Positions 1 through 10,001 of a stretch of 64,000 bases of DNA are shown here, one piece after another. The notes under the pieces were generated by a model that was not told the DNA's origin, did no database searches, and saw only the letters and a list, made by a program, of their open reading frames with translations. The first letter of the stretch is position 1. Each line of letters begins with the position of its first letter. A program made the position numbers and the translations under genes. Origin of the DNA: Chrysemys picta bellii (Eukaryota; Chordata; Testudines; Emydidae). The stretch is taken from positions 10,970,836-11,034,835 of the forward strand of contig NC_088805.1 of the NCBI RefSeq assembly GCF_011386835.1, written 5' to 3'.

Positions 1-300
1 TTAAAAAGCCCACTCCTAAGTGACCAGAAGCGCTAGAGAACAGGAGAATTTTGCAAGGGGGTTCTCCAGGTGAAGGAGGAGCAACTGCGTGACCCCTGGG
101 CTGAGTGGCTGCAGTGTGTGTTTGTGGTGTACTTGCTGCTTGACTGAAGTATACCGTGTAGTCTGTTTGTTTGAGGGACTGTATGCCGAGCCTAGCGCTT
201 GAGAGCTTCTTAAGGAAACTTTGATCCCTTTAGCACCCATCACCTTTGAACCAGGGGGTGGGGCTATGCAGGGAGAATAAAGCTTTAAAATGCCCCCTCT
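1..300 (-). repeat. Copy of the ~0.3 kb repeat family that fills the left third
   Basis: Read on the minus strand relative to the other copies. It has the same landmarks: a CTTTAAAA-type box, a 'gcctagcgcttgagagcttctt' stretch and the 'ctccaggtgaaggaggagcaact' stretch. An AATAAA-like signal lies at about 277. Function unknown; could be a satellite or an LTR-like unit. Confidence 0.6.
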
Positions 301-419
301 TAAGAAACCAGAGGAGCTAGAGAATACGCCAGAGAAATTATTTAAGGTTATTTAAGGCTCCGATTGAAAGAAACTATACAACAAATCAACCTTGCTAGAG
401 AAATTAGTTTCTCTATTTT

Positions 420-655
420 TTATAACCACAATGCTCTCCGAGGGGAGGTGCACCATTTCTGGAGGCACTGTATTCTCGGCCAATGGGAGCTGCTGTGGGC
501 GCTGCCTCAAGCAACAGCAACACACAGCCGCTCTGCCCCCACCCCCACGTTCTAGCCCAGACGTGCACCAGGATAGGGCGCGGTGGCTGCAAGGGACTCA
601 CGGGCCGCAGATAATAACCCCACGGGCCGCATGTTTGAAACCCCTGGGTTAGCTG
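420..655. mobile_element. Probable hAT-type nonautonomous fragment
   Basis: GC-rich segment ending in 'gccgcatgtttgaaacccctgg', the terminal style of nonautonomous hAT elements (compare 47,810-48,605). The left end is not resolved. No coding potential seen. Confidence 0.4.
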
Positions 656-960
656 CTCCTGTTCTCTAGCTCTTCTGGTTGCTGAGGAGCAGGCTTTGTA
701 AAGCCTTGTTCTCCCTGAGGAGCCCCACCCCCTGGTTAGGGGTTGATTAGGTGCTAAAGGGCTTGGCCATCACAGCCACCTTAAGAAGCTCTCAGCTTTT
801 CTAGCAGGCCTTTAGGCGCAGCACAGGGTCCCTCAAAGGAACAGACCACACTGTATACTTCAGTCAAGCAGCAAGCACACACCAGACACAAGCTACAGCC
901 CATAGGTGCTGACTCCCTGGGTGCTCAGGACCCAGGAGCCAGAGCTTGAGTGTGGAATGT
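655..960 (+). repeat. Another copy of the ~0.3 kb repeat
   Basis: Contains the family landmarks: 'gctttgtaaagccttgttctccctg', 'ggtgctaaagggcttggcc' and 'ctgtatacttcagtcaagcagcaagcaca'. No gene is seen. Confidence 0.6.
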
Positions 961-974
961 GATGAGTTTGAGCA

Positions 975-1040
975 GGGGGTTGGACTAGATGACCTCCTGA
1001 GGTCCCTTCCAACCCAGATAGTCAATTATTCTATTCTATG
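975..1040 (+). mobile_element. CR1 LINE 3' end
   Basis: The sequence 'ggactagatgacctcctgag' followed by 'gtcccttccaaccca' and an ATTCTATG-like tail is the classic CR1 3' terminus. Only the 3' end is left, as expected from 5' truncation. Confidence 0.85.
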
Positions 1041-1194
1041 AATTCTGTGCTGCTAACAACTTCTGCCCTTTGGGCAGGGAGTTTGTTTGTAAACAGAGAC
1101 AGGGGGATTAAGATAACAAAAAGGCTTGTTATTAAATTAATGATCATTAGATCATGAAAGCATTACCAGGCACTCAAGTAAAAGATAGGAATAA

Positions 1195-1449
1195 ATGGTC
1201 CATTTTCAGAATGGAGAGAAGTAAATAGTGGTGTCCCTGAGGGGCTTGTACTGGGACCAGTCCTAGCCAACCTATTCATAAGTGATCTGCAAAAAGGGGT
1301 AAACAGTGAGGTGGCAAAATTTGCAGATGAGAACTATCTTAAGTAGTTTTGTAAGTCCCAAGCAGACTGCAAAGAGCTACAAAAGGATCTCACAAAACTG
1401 GGTGACCTGGCAACAAAATGGCAGATGAAATTCAATGTTAAATGCCAAG
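1195..1449 (+). mobile_element. CR1 LINE reverse-transcriptase fragment, left half
   Basis: In translation this shows decayed CR1 RT motifs: a GVPxGxVLGPVL block and an FAD(D) remnant, followed by 'KELQKDLTKLGDLATKWQMKFN'-like sequence (frame broken by stops). The reading continues at 3,835, so the Tigger element inserted into this CR1. It is not functional. Confidence 0.8.
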
Positions 1450-1681
1450 TACAGGCGAGTTACATCATATGAGCATTTAACTTAAGTGAATTCAACTATA
1501 CGCGCTCGGCAAAAAAAACGAACAAGATACCTGTAAATAGTGCGGGCGATTCCACCCAATGAGCTTTTATGCCCCGGAGTGAGCGTGAGGTGGGAGACGT
1601 GAATCTGCTGTTCCTCAATCGGTCTCAGTTCCCGCGTGCCTCTCATAGGGTGAGCGGCTCGCTGCACAGAGTGCGAGTCTA

Positions 1682-1939
1682 GTGTTTAAAGATACTTATT
1701 TTTTGTACAATGTGGCCCCTAAATGCAAGCCAACTACTTCATCTGGTGCTCAACCGAAGAAACCGCGATCTGTTTCAACGCTGAAGGAAAAACTGGCTGT
1801 GTTGGACTTCTTGAGAGACGGTATGTCGGTCTCCAACGCGGCGTGTAAATATGGCCGCAACGAATCTAGCATCCGTGTCATCAAGATTCGAGAGAGAAAT
1901 TCGTCAAGCAGTGGCATCAAGTGCTCCAATAACGGCTAA
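1682..1939 (+). pseudogene. Tigger transposase, N-terminal DNA-binding part
   Basis: An 85-residue open stretch with the N-terminal helix-turn-helix typical of CENP-B/Tigger transposases: Lys/Pro-rich start, then 'LKEKLAVLDFLRDGMSV' and 'NAACKYGRNESSIR'. This domain binds the transposon ends. The frame breaks near the end: the homologous sequence goes on in other frames toward 2,025. The part between 1,940 and 2,024 has in-frame stops, so the protein is no longer made whole. Confidence is high for the family and low for any function. Confidence 0.8.
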
Positions 1940-2024
1940 GGTGACGAGCCAGGTGCGTGATAAGACTTTAGTGAAGACTGAACAGGTATAAAACTTATGA
2001 CTGGAAGACCTGAATCTTAAACGT

Positions 2025-2759
2025 GTGCCTATTGATGGCAACACGTTGCGAGAAAAGGCTCTTAGCTTCTACGCGCTGTTCAAACCTCCTGCCAGAGAGG
2101 GACAGCCTTCTGATGAGAAGGAATTCAAAGCCAGCCAAGGTTGGCTTAACAGTTTTAGGAACCGCTTCAACCTCAAAAATGTGCAGACTACTGGTGAAGC
2201 TGCATCTGCCAATGAAGAGGCAGCAAAAGCCTATCCCGAACGATTAAAGAAAATCATAGAAGAAGAAAAGGGCTGTCTTCCGGAACAAGTTTTTAATGCT
2301 GACGAGACTGGGCTCTTCTGGAAAAAAATGCCCAACCGCACTTACATTTCGAAATCAGAAAAACAAGCCCCTGGCTTCAAAGCAGCTAAAGACCATGCGA
2401 CTGTGTTGTTTTGTGGCAATGCGGCTGGGCATTTAATAAAGCCGGGCTTGCTCCACACGGGTGCAAATCCCCGTGCCCTAAAAGGCAAGAACAAAAATCT
2501 CCTGCTTGTGTTCTGGCAATCAAATAAAAAGGCTTGGGTGACGGCAGTATTATTTCTGGATTGGTTCCACAAGTGTTTCATTCCAGAAGTCAAACGGTAC
2601 CTCGAAGAGAAAGGACTTGACTTTAAAGTGTTACTGATTGTAGACAATGCTCCTGGCCACCCTGCGGCACTCCGGTTTGCACGTAATGACGTTGAAGTCG
2701 TCTTCCTCCCCCCCAGGCCAATACCACCTCCATCCTCCAACCTCTCAACCAAGGCGTGA
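2025..2759 (+). pseudogene. Tigger transposase, second DNA-binding domain and DDE core
   Basis: A 244-residue open frame. The first ~60 residues resemble the CENP-B second DNA-binding domain ('ASQGWLNSFRNRFNL'). The catalytic core follows, with 'VFNADETGLFWKKMP' holding the first Asp and 'VLLIVDNAPGHP' the second. A frameshift near 2,715, in a C-rich run, throws the end out of frame. The 'LPP...LQPLNQG' block that holds the third acidic residue region lies in the next frame. The enzyme would cut and rejoin transposon ends at TA sites, but this copy is broken. Confidence 0.85.
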
Positions 2760-3121
2760 TTCCCTGTTTCAAGGCCACCTACAGGAGGCTTACGTTATCA
2801 TGGATACATAGCACTATGGATGCTGATCCCAATCTTAATGTGATGCAGTGTTGGAAGTCCTTCAACATTGCTGATTGCAACACTTATATTAAACAGGCAA
2901 TGGATGCAATCAAGCCTGAAACAGTCAAAGCATGTTGGCGAAACCTATGGAAAGAATGTGTGAATGATTTTCAGGGTTTCTCGACCATTGACAAAGAAGT
3001 GAAACGCATTGTTCAGGTGACCAGGCAAGTGGGTGCTGATGGCTTCGTTGACATCCTTGAGGAAGAAATTGAAGAATTAATTGAGAGCCATAGAGAAGCA
3101 TTAACTCTTCTGAAGAAGTGA
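2756..3121 (+). pseudogene. Tigger transposase, C-terminal part
   Basis: A 121-residue stretch continuing the transposase after the frameshift ('VIPCFKATYRR', then 'NVMQCWKSFNIADCN', 'VKACWRNLWKEC'). This is the helical C-terminal region found after the DDE core in Tigger proteins. It ends artificially inside an inserted SINE. More transposase-like codons follow at about 3,270-3,420 ('PEEFQAAKTLNDLISEYDPS'), with stops. Confidence 0.75.
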
Positions 3122-3200
3122 GGTTTTTACCCAGGAAAGCTTATGCCCAAATAAATCTGTTAGTCCTTAAGGTGCCACCAGACTCCTTGTTGTTTTTATT
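3106..3200 (+). mobile_element. Turtle-type tRNA-SINE 3' fragment inside Tigger
   Basis: 'gaagtgaggtttttaccca', 'gaaagcttatgcccaaataa' and 'ctccttgttgttttt' are the body and tail of a SINE that I know from cryptodiran turtles. The 5' tRNA-like head is missing. It interrupts the Tigger transposase, so it is younger than that element. Target duplication not resolved. Confidence 0.75.
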
Positions 3201-3832
3201 GACTGTTTGTTAGTCAGAGGAACTGATAAAATAGTCTACAAAAGACTATGACGACGACTAACAGGAAGAGCCAGCAAGTTGGAATCTTCACAAATTTCCT
3301 GAGGAGTTCCAAGCAGCAAAACCCTTGAATGATTTAATTTCTGAATACGATCCCTCTATGGAACGAAGCTTCAAAAATCACACATAGTATTACGGACCAT
3401 TTGAGACCGTATCAAGAAATGTTTGAGTAGCTCAAGAGACAACAGCGACCGTTACCGATCACCATGTTTTTCAAGGAAAAACAGCCAGCAGCAGATGAGC
3501 CTACGCAATCAACTTCTCGAGCTGAACCAGAGCCAACCACTTCGTCTACGACTCGCTCTCCGTCACCCAAGTTCAGTCACCTCCGTTTCCTGGATCAGCA
3601 TCTAGCCCTGATGACCCCCTGTAATTAAAAAGACAGTACTGTAAACTTATTTTGCATATGTACTCATATACTGTACATTACTGTATACATATTACTGTAC
3701 TGGGGTGTATACACAACCCTGTACAGTATACTGTACTTTATGGGGGATTTAAGGGTAATTTTGACTATACACGATTTTCGCCTTACGCGCTGACTTTAGA
3801 ACCTAACCCCCGCATAAAATGTGACTCCACTG
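3201..3832 (+). other. Tigger 3' region without intact gene
   Basis: Holds scattered out-of-frame remnants of the transposase C terminus to about 3,420, a Ser/Thr/Pro-rich stretch to 3,610, and AT-rich terminal sequence. Nothing else seen. Confidence 0.6.
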
Positions 3833-3834
3833 TA

Positions 3835-3861
3835 ATGCACATGGCAAAATATAATCCCAAC

Positions 3862-3933
<72 letters not shown>

Positions 3934-4010
3934 CGATGGTGCCTAAATTTAGCTGTTACCCATCAAGAAAGATCTTGGAGTCATTTGCAGTACTCGAAAA
4001 GCACTATGTT
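3835..4010 (+). mobile_element. CR1 LINE, right half after Tigger
   Basis: Continuation of the CR1 at 1,195-1,449: 'atggcaaaatataatcccaa' and a decayed 'LAVTHQERSW' block typical of the CR1 RT C-terminal region. Interrupted by the CA repeat. Confidence 0.7.
3868..3930. repeat. (TA)n/(CA)n microsatellite
   Basis: A short TA run leads into roughly 26 CA dinucleotides. Simple sequence, within the CR1 remnant. Confidence 0.95.
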
Positions 4011-4425
4011 TCCAGCCTACTGCAAATGTGTAAAAAGCCTTCTCGCTATGCCTGTATCATCCTGAATTCATTCTTCAGCTTCAGAAGACTTAAAAATTAT
4101 CTCCAGTCATCAATTGGACAGACAACGGAATAACGTAGCTGACCTTAACATACATCAAAACAATACCAAGGGACCTGGATGTAAAGAAGATTGCTGACAG
4201 TTTCATCCAGAAAGCTAGTGATATAGAATATCTCTAAACTGGGATGTTAGTGAAGACAGCTTTTAAGTAATTACAATGATTTTATTATACTGCCATTCAT
4301 AATAATGTAATTGTCGTTCAAAACAATTTAACTTTTAAAATAGCAAAGATAACAATGATCAACACATTCAGTAATTAGAATATGAAAGAAGGGTGCCCTA
4401 TAAATGCTGACAATTGCCTTCCTCC
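4010..4425. other. Non-coding spacer
   Basis: AT-rich sequence with CR1-like scraps. No gene, RNA or clear repeat boundary seen. Confidence 0.4.
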
Positions 4426-4680
4426 CAGGGACGGCTCCAGGAACCAGCACACAAAGCACATGCCTGGGGCAGCAAGCTGCGGGCGGGGGCGGCCTGCTGG
4501 TCACCGCAAGGGCAGCAGGCAGGCTGCCTTCCGCGGCTTGCCTGTGGGAGGTCTGCCGGTCCTGCGGTTTCGGTGGCAGGTACGCCGGAGCCACAGGACC
4601 GTGGACCTCCCTCAGGCCTGCCGCCGAAAGCAGCCTGCCCTCCGTGCTTCGGGGTGGCAAAATGCATAGAGCCGCCCCTA
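4426..4680. mobile_element. GC-rich nonautonomous DNA element (module D, copy 1)
   Basis: Begins CAGGGACGGCTCC and ends GAGCCGCCCCTA, imperfect inverted ends with a GC-rich body lacking coding motifs. A second copy lacking its left end is at 23,122-23,304. The superfamily is uncertain (hAT-like ends). Confidence 0.5.
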
Positions 4681-4762
4681 CTCCCCCCAAACCTGGCAAA
4701 GGCAGTGCCCCCTTCATCCACCCCCATCCCCAAACACACCCCTCTTCGAAAGCACCCACCAG

Positions 4763-4789
4763 CAAAAAAAAAAAAAAAAAAAAAAAAAA
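4763..4789. repeat. Poly-A tract
   Basis: About 27 consecutive A residues just after module D. Confidence 0.9.
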
Positions 4790-5903
4790 TCAGCACCTAT
4801 GCTAAAGACAATAAACTCACCCAAAGGGTGCCGTATTCGCTCCTACTTCACCTGGAGAACTCCCTCGCAAAACTCTCCTGTTTGCTAGCTCCTCTGGTCA
4901 CTTAAGAGCTGGCTTTTTAAAGCCTTGTTCTCCATGATTAGCTCCAACCCCTGGTTAAGGCTTGGGGATGAAAGCCTCCTCAACATGCTCTCAGCCTTGC
5001 ATAGCAGGCCGCGAGGCTCAGCACACGGTCCCTCAAACAAACGGAGCGCACTATATACTTCAGTCAAGGAGTAAGCACACCACAACACACACACCACCCA
5101 CGGGCTATGTTTTCTGTAAGCTGCGCAGCTGCATGGCCACGGAGCAGCCCATTTAGGGCCGCACAGGCACTCAGGGAACACTGGCCACAGAGCTGCCCAG
5201 GCCATGGCCTGGATCTGCGGGGGCTAGGCGCATATCCTGCACCTCAGCCCGAGAGCTGCTGTGATGGGGAGAGGTGTTTCTCCCCCCCGCTGCCCAGGTA
5301 CTGCCGTAGCCCCCCCCTGCACCCTCAAACCCCTCATCCCCAGCCCTGAGCCCCCTCCCCCTCTCCAAACCCCTTGTCCCTACCCCCACCACATGAATTT
5401 TGTTATGTGCACTGATATGACATGTGTCATATCACCTCCATATTGGTGCACATAAAATTCATTCCACACATGGGTGAGAAATTAGAGAGAACACTGCTCA
5501 CAGGTCACATAGTTGCTCTTCCTTCACCTGGAGCACTCCCTCACAAAACTCACGTTAGCAGCTCCTGTACCCTAGCATCTCTCAACCCTTAGCAGCGTAC
5601 TTTTTAAAGCCTTGTTCTCCCTGAGTAGCCCCAAACCCTGCTACGGGTTGATGGGTGCTAAAGGGCTTGGCCTCCAAAGCCTCATTAAAAAGCTCTCAAC
5701 TTGCCTGGCAGGCCACTAGGCTCAGCACAAGTCCCCTCAAACAAACAGACCATACTATATAATTCAGTCAAGCAGCAACCAAACTACACCACACACAACA
5801 AACTCACCCCAAGGCTCACAGAGTTGCTCCTTCACCTGGTTAACTGCCTCGCAAAACTCACATTAGCCACTCCTGTTCCCTAGCTTCTCTCTGTCCCTTA
5901 GGA
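4790..5903 (+). repeat. Tandem copies of the ~0.3 kb repeat plus module F
   Basis: Several units with the landmarks 'tttttaaagccttgttctcc', 'gctaaagggcttggcc' and 'tcagtcaagcagcaacca'. Module F (about 5,040-5,500) is a C-rich stretch including 'gacatgtgtcatatcacctcc'. The whole is repeated at about 23,410-24,624. No gene seen. Confidence 0.65.
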
Positions 5904-6066
5904 CAGTGGTCTCCAAACTTTTTTGATCACGCACCCCTGTCAGTACACAAGTTTTGAGCATGCACCCCCCTGCCCCGCCGCAGGGCTGGCTCTACCATTT
6001 TTGCTGCCCCAAGTCCCCCCCAAAAAAACATGCTCAGACCCCCACCCAAACTGGTGAACACCACTG
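5904..6066. mobile_element. Small hAT-like MITE, copy 1
   Basis: Begins CAGTGGTCTCCAAAC and ends GAACACCACTG, flanked by CCTTAGGA (5,896-5,903) and CCTTAGAA (6,067-6,074), an 8-bp target duplication typical of hAT elements. Paralogous copies sit at the same place in the repeat at 9,507 and 24,625. Confidence 0.8.
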
Positions 6067-6239
6067 CCTTAGAAGGGGCCTTTTTAAAGCCTTGTTCTCC
6101 CTCAGGAGCCCCAACCCCTGGCTAGGGGTTGATAGGTGCTAAAGGTCTTGGCCATCAAAGCCTCATTAAGAAGCTCTCAAGGTTCCTAGTAGGCCTCTAG
6201 GCTTAGCACGGAGTCCCTCAAAGGAACAGACAACATTGT

Positions 6240-7024
6240 ATACTTCAGTTAAGTAACAAGCACACACCAGACAAGCTACAGACCATAGGTGCTGACTCTG
6301 TGCTAAAAATAAAACAGAAAAGGAAAGAGCTGCAGAAGTAAAGAGACTGCAGGCAGAAGTCCAGCACCAGAGTGGGGGCTATCCAGTTTATTGCACTGAA
6401 TGCAGCATGCAGGATTAGCTGGCAGGTGACGTGTGTGTATTCGGTGCAAGGAGCTCCTGGCTCTCAGAGACCATGTACGGGCTTCAGAGACCAGAGTGGC
6501 TGAACTGGAGGAGCTAAGGGAGACAGAGGTACATTGATGCGACTTTCTGGGACACAGTTGAATGGTCCTACTCCCATTCTGACAGCCTAGGCACTCTTGA
6601 GGAGTTATGAATAAGTTTTGAAGGCAAGGTCAGAGTTTTACCAGCAGCAGCTGGCCCACAAAATGCTGCCTTAGGAGACTGATAGCACACTCATGCGTAG
6701 AAATACTCATTTTACAAGTGCAATTATCTTGATTTTTCTCAGCCCTGGCCTCCTGCCTATTGATAATGAACAATTAGTGAAGGGTAGAGGTAGGGTATGG
6801 GTATGCGTATTTGTGTAGCCAGATGTATATTTTTGTCATATTTGAATAAAAGTGTCTATATTTAGAGAGAATCTTCTTTTTCCTGTATCTCCTTTATTTA
6901 TCAACCGATTTTGATAATATTTGAAATGGAGTCCGTTTTTTGGTTTGTTTGTTTGTTTGTTTTTTAAGAGACTCCTCAGAGTGCGAGGCCCCAACCTGTA
7001 GCTTAGTTAATATATGCCTTAATC
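6240..7024. repeat. Module A, copy 1
   Basis: Segment shared with 20,230-21,018 and 28,300-29,128. In one frame it has a short Glu/Leu-rich stretch ('VAELEELRE'), possibly a LINE ORF1 coiled-coil remnant. A poly-T-like run lies near 6,950. No intact gene. Confidence 0.6.
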
Positions 7025-7236
7025 CAATGATTCTCAAACTTCTGTACTGGTGACCCCTTTCACATAGAAAGCCTCTGAGTGCAACATCCCCCCCTCCCCC
7101 CCAATACATTAAAAACATTCTTTCAATATATTTAACACCATTATCAATGCTGGAGGCGAAGCGGGATTTGAGGTGGAGGCTGACAGCGCATGACCCCCCT
7201 GTAATTACCCTGCAACCCCCAGTTTGAGAGCCCCCG
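7025..7236. mobile_element. hAT-like MITE with 8-bp target duplication
   Basis: Starts CAATGATTCTCAAACTTC and ends with 'cagtttgagagccccc', flanked by CCTTAATC at 7,017-7,024 and 7,237-7,244. The same insertion with the same flank occurs in module A copy 2 (21,019-21,222), so it predates the duplication. Confidence 0.85.
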
Positions 7237-7244
7237 CCTTAATC

Positions 7245-7908
7245 CAACCCTCACCGCTGCGCTATACGGTAGCCCCAATGCTCTTTTCTGCTCTCACATA
7301 ACTATCTCAAACACAGTCAATCATACATAAGGTACTTACAGTTTCTTGCAATACCAGTGTTACCCCTGCACAAACACCCTACCCAGACCTGACTCCCTAC
7401 TCCAGTGCTCAACTCAGGCAAACAAGAATTAAGAGGTAAGCTGTGCAGGCAAATCATATTGAGGAGCCCCACCACCTGGTAAGGGTCATTGGGTGCTAAA
7501 GGGCTTGGCCACCAAAGCCTCATTAAAAAGCTCTCAGCTTGCCTGGCAGGCCACTAGGCTCAGCACAAGTTCCCTCCAAGGATCAAACCACACTGTATAA
7601 TTCAGTCAAGCAGCAACCACACTACACCACACACAACAAACTCACCCCAAGGGTCACAGAGTTGCTCCTTCACCTGGTTAACTACCTCGTACAACTCACA
7701 GTAACCACTCCTGTTCCCTAGCTTCTCCCATCCCTTAGGAGAGGGCTTTTTAAAGCCTTGTTCTCCCTGAGTAGCCTCACCCCCTGGTTAGGGGTTGATG
7801 GGTGGTAAAGGGCTTGGGAATGAAAGCCTCCTTATGCAGCTCTCCACTTGCCTAGCAGGCTGCTAGCCTCAGCACAAGGTCCCTCAAACAGACCACACTA
7901 TATACTTT
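7245..7908 (+). repeat. Spacer and ~0.3 kb repeat copies
   Basis: After about 200 bp of unique-looking spacer, the repeat landmarks return ('gctaaagggcttggcc', 'ctcagcttgcctggcaggcc', 'tttttaaagccttgttctcc'). No gene seen. Confidence 0.55.
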
Positions 7909-7917
7909 AATCAAGTA

Positions 7918-8089
7918 TCAGAGGGGTAGCCGTGTTAGTCTGAATCTGTAAAAAGCAACAGAGGGTCCTGTGGCACCTTTGAGACTAACAGAAGCATCTG
8001 AAGAAGTGAGGTTCTTACCCACGAAAGCTTATGCTACCAATACTTCTGTTAGTCTCAAAGGTGCCACAGGACCCTCTGTTGCTTTTTTC
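7918..8089 (+). mobile_element. Turtle-type SINE, with target duplication
   Basis: 'tcagaggggtagccgtgtta' head, body and poly-T-like tail. AATCAAGTA occurs on both sides (7,909-7,917; 8,090-8,098), a 9-bp target duplication. It lies inside a ~0.3 kb repeat unit. Confidence 0.85.
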
Positions 8090-8262
8090 AATCAAGTAGT
8101 AAGCACACCACAAACACACAACAGGCTCACCCCAAAGGTCCCCTAGTTGTTTCTCCTTCACCTGGAGAATTCCTTCATAAAACTCTCCTGTTCTCTAGCT
8201 CCTCTGGTCACTTAGGAGCAGGCTTTTTAAAGCCATGTTCTACCTGAGTAGCCCCACCCTTA

Positions 8263-8356
8263 GGGTGACCAGACAGCAAGTGTGAAAAATCAGGACAGGG
8301 GGTGGGGGGTAATAGGAGCCTATATAAGACCCAAAAATCGGGACATCTGGTCACCC
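8263..8356. mobile_element. Palindromic MITE flanked by TA
   Basis: Ends GGGTGACCAGAC and the complement-like TCTGGTCACCC, with TA on both sides (8,261-8,262; 8,357-8,358). This fits a Tc1/mariner-type nonautonomous element. Confidence 0.75.
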
Positions 8357-8369
8357 TACCCACCCTAGG

Positions 8370-8900
8370 GTTGCCAACTTTCTACTTGCATAAAACCGAA
8401 CAGCTATGTCTGACCCAGTATGGCCAGTCTGCTGGTCTTATGAAAAGTTATACTAGGAGTAGCTTGTGAAAAGTAAATTACCCCTCAGTAATCAGGAATT
8501 TAGTCCCTGAATAAATACGGTCAATTAAAGAAGTATTTTGGTTACTTACCTGTCTTGGCTTCTCATTGAAACTGTAGCTCATTTCTCCTGGTATTGCCCA
8601 TGTCTGGTGATACGTTCTAAATAAATGTCCCTTGACCACCTGATGAAATACCAGGAGAAATGAGCTACAGTGCCAATGGGACTGAAATTCTTCTCTAGTG
8701 GATCATATTTACTCACAGACAACCTACTTTCAATTCCCAGTTACTGAGGGACAACGTATTTATTCTCTGCACGTTGCCCCTAGTAGAACTTCCTGTGAGG
8801 GATGGATCTGAATATTTGAATCCTGATATTTAAATTGTACTATGAAATGTATTAACCCCAATTTGGAAGATTGGCATGATTTTTGAACTCTTGGCGAGTT
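8370..8900. repeat. Module E, copy 1, with a long foldback
   Basis: Shared with 29,660-30,220. It contains a perfect 24-bp inverted repeat (8,572-8,595 and 8,647-8,670) around a 51-nt loop. No coding sequence. Confidence 0.75.
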
Positions 8901-9506
8901 TTGAGGTTGTCCTGGGCATCCTGCCCCAAGTGACTAGTGAGGAGACATTCCTGTACCCCAACTATTCCTTCCCCAATTTCCTCCTCTGGGCCCCCTCCTT
9001 CGTCTGCAGAACTCTGCCAGCTAACAACTGGGACAGTTTCCTTAATAACTGGACAACACCTCCACTCCACACATGGGTGAGAAATTAGAGGGAACACTGC
9101 TTACAGGTCACATAGTTGCTCTTCCTTCACCTGGAGCACTCCCTCACAAAACTCACAATAGCTGCTCCTGTACCCTAGCATCTCTCATCCCTTAGCAGCG
9201 TGCTTTTTAAAGCCTTGTTCTCCCTGAGTAGCCCCAAACCCTGCTATGGGTTGATGGGTGCTAAAGGGCTTGTCCACCAAAGCCCCATTAAAAAGCTCTC
9301 AACTTGCCTGGCAGGCCACTAGGCTCAGCACAAGTCCCCTCAAACGAACAGACCACACTATATAATTCAGTCAAGCAGCAACCACACTACACCACACACA
9401 ACAAACTCACCCCAAGGGTCACGGATATGCTCCTGCACCTGGTTAACTGCCTCGCAAAACTCACATTAGCCAGTCCTGTTCCCTAGCTTCTCTCTGTCCC
9501 TTAGGA
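8900..9506 (+). repeat. Retroelement scrap joined to ~0.3 kb repeats
   Basis: 8,909-9,060 matches the module B/C sequence near 18,715-18,850 (e.g. 'catcctgccccaagtgacta'). From 9,065 the ~0.3 kb repeat units resume. No intact gene. Confidence 0.6.
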
Positions 9507-9663
9507 CAGCGGTCTCCAAACTTTTTTCATCGCGCACCCCTATCAAACAATTTTTGAGCATGCACGCCCCTGCCATGCCGCAGGGCTGGCTCTACCATTT
9601 TTGCCGCCCCAGCCCCCCCCAAAAAAAAGCTCAGACCCCCACCCAAACTGGTGAAGACCAGTG
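9507..9663. mobile_element. Small hAT-like MITE, copy 2
   Basis: Same ends as 5,904-6,066. Flanked by CCTTAGGA (9,499-9,506) and CCTTAGCA (9,664-9,671). Confidence 0.8.
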
Positions 9664-9839
9664 CCTTAGCAGGGGCCTTTTTAAAGCCTTGTTCTCCCTG
9701 AATAGCCCCACCCCCTGGTTAGGGGTTGATGGTTGGTAAAGGGCTTGGGGATGAAAACCTCCTTATGCAGCTCTCCACTTGCATAGCAGGCCCCATCCAT
9801 GCCCTGACGAGGTGTGAACTGCCTTTCTGTTCTTGGAGA

Positions 9840-9988
9840 AAGCAACAGAGGGTCCTGTGGCACCTTTGAGACTAACAGAAGTACTGGGAGCATAAGCTTT
9901 CGTGGGTAAGAACCTCACTTCTTGCATCTGCCACAGGACCCTCTGTTGCTTTTTACAGATTCAGACTAACACGACTACCCCTCTGATA
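9840..9988 (-). mobile_element. Turtle-type SINE, minus orientation
   Basis: The reverse complement shows the same head and body as 7,918-8,089. CTGTTCTTGGAGA flanks both sides (9,827-9,839; 9,989-10,001), a 13-bp target duplication. The paralogous site at 24,962-24,974 has a single copy of that 13-mer and no SINE. Confidence 0.9.
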
Positions 9989-10001
9989 CTGTTCTTGGAG
10001 A

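Larger units (their letters stand above)
1452..3832 (+). mobile_element. Tigger-family (pogo/Tc1-mariner) DNA transposon
   Basis: The element is bounded by TA dinucleotides (1,450-1,451 and 3,833-3,834). It starts CAGGCGAGTTACAT and ends ATGTGACTCCACTG, imperfect terminal inverted repeats. It sits inside a CR1 LINE whose sequence resumes on the right. It carries a decayed CENP-B-like transposase and a nested SINE. The TA duplication, TIRs and transposase all agree on a Tigger-like element. Confidence 0.85.

Noticed and set aside
3652..4065. 137-residue frame with a His/Thr run
   Set aside because: Runs through the CA microsatellite and Tigger end.
5701..5883. Recurring 60-residue open frame starting MPGRPLGSAQVPS (also 7,539; 9,304; 24,423)
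   Set aside because: Repeated only because the ~0.3 kb repeat recurs; no codon bias, promoter or known domain.
7918..8089. CRISPR-like inverted/direct repeats
   Set aside because: These are SINE sequences with target duplications in a vertebrate genome; no spacers or cas genes.
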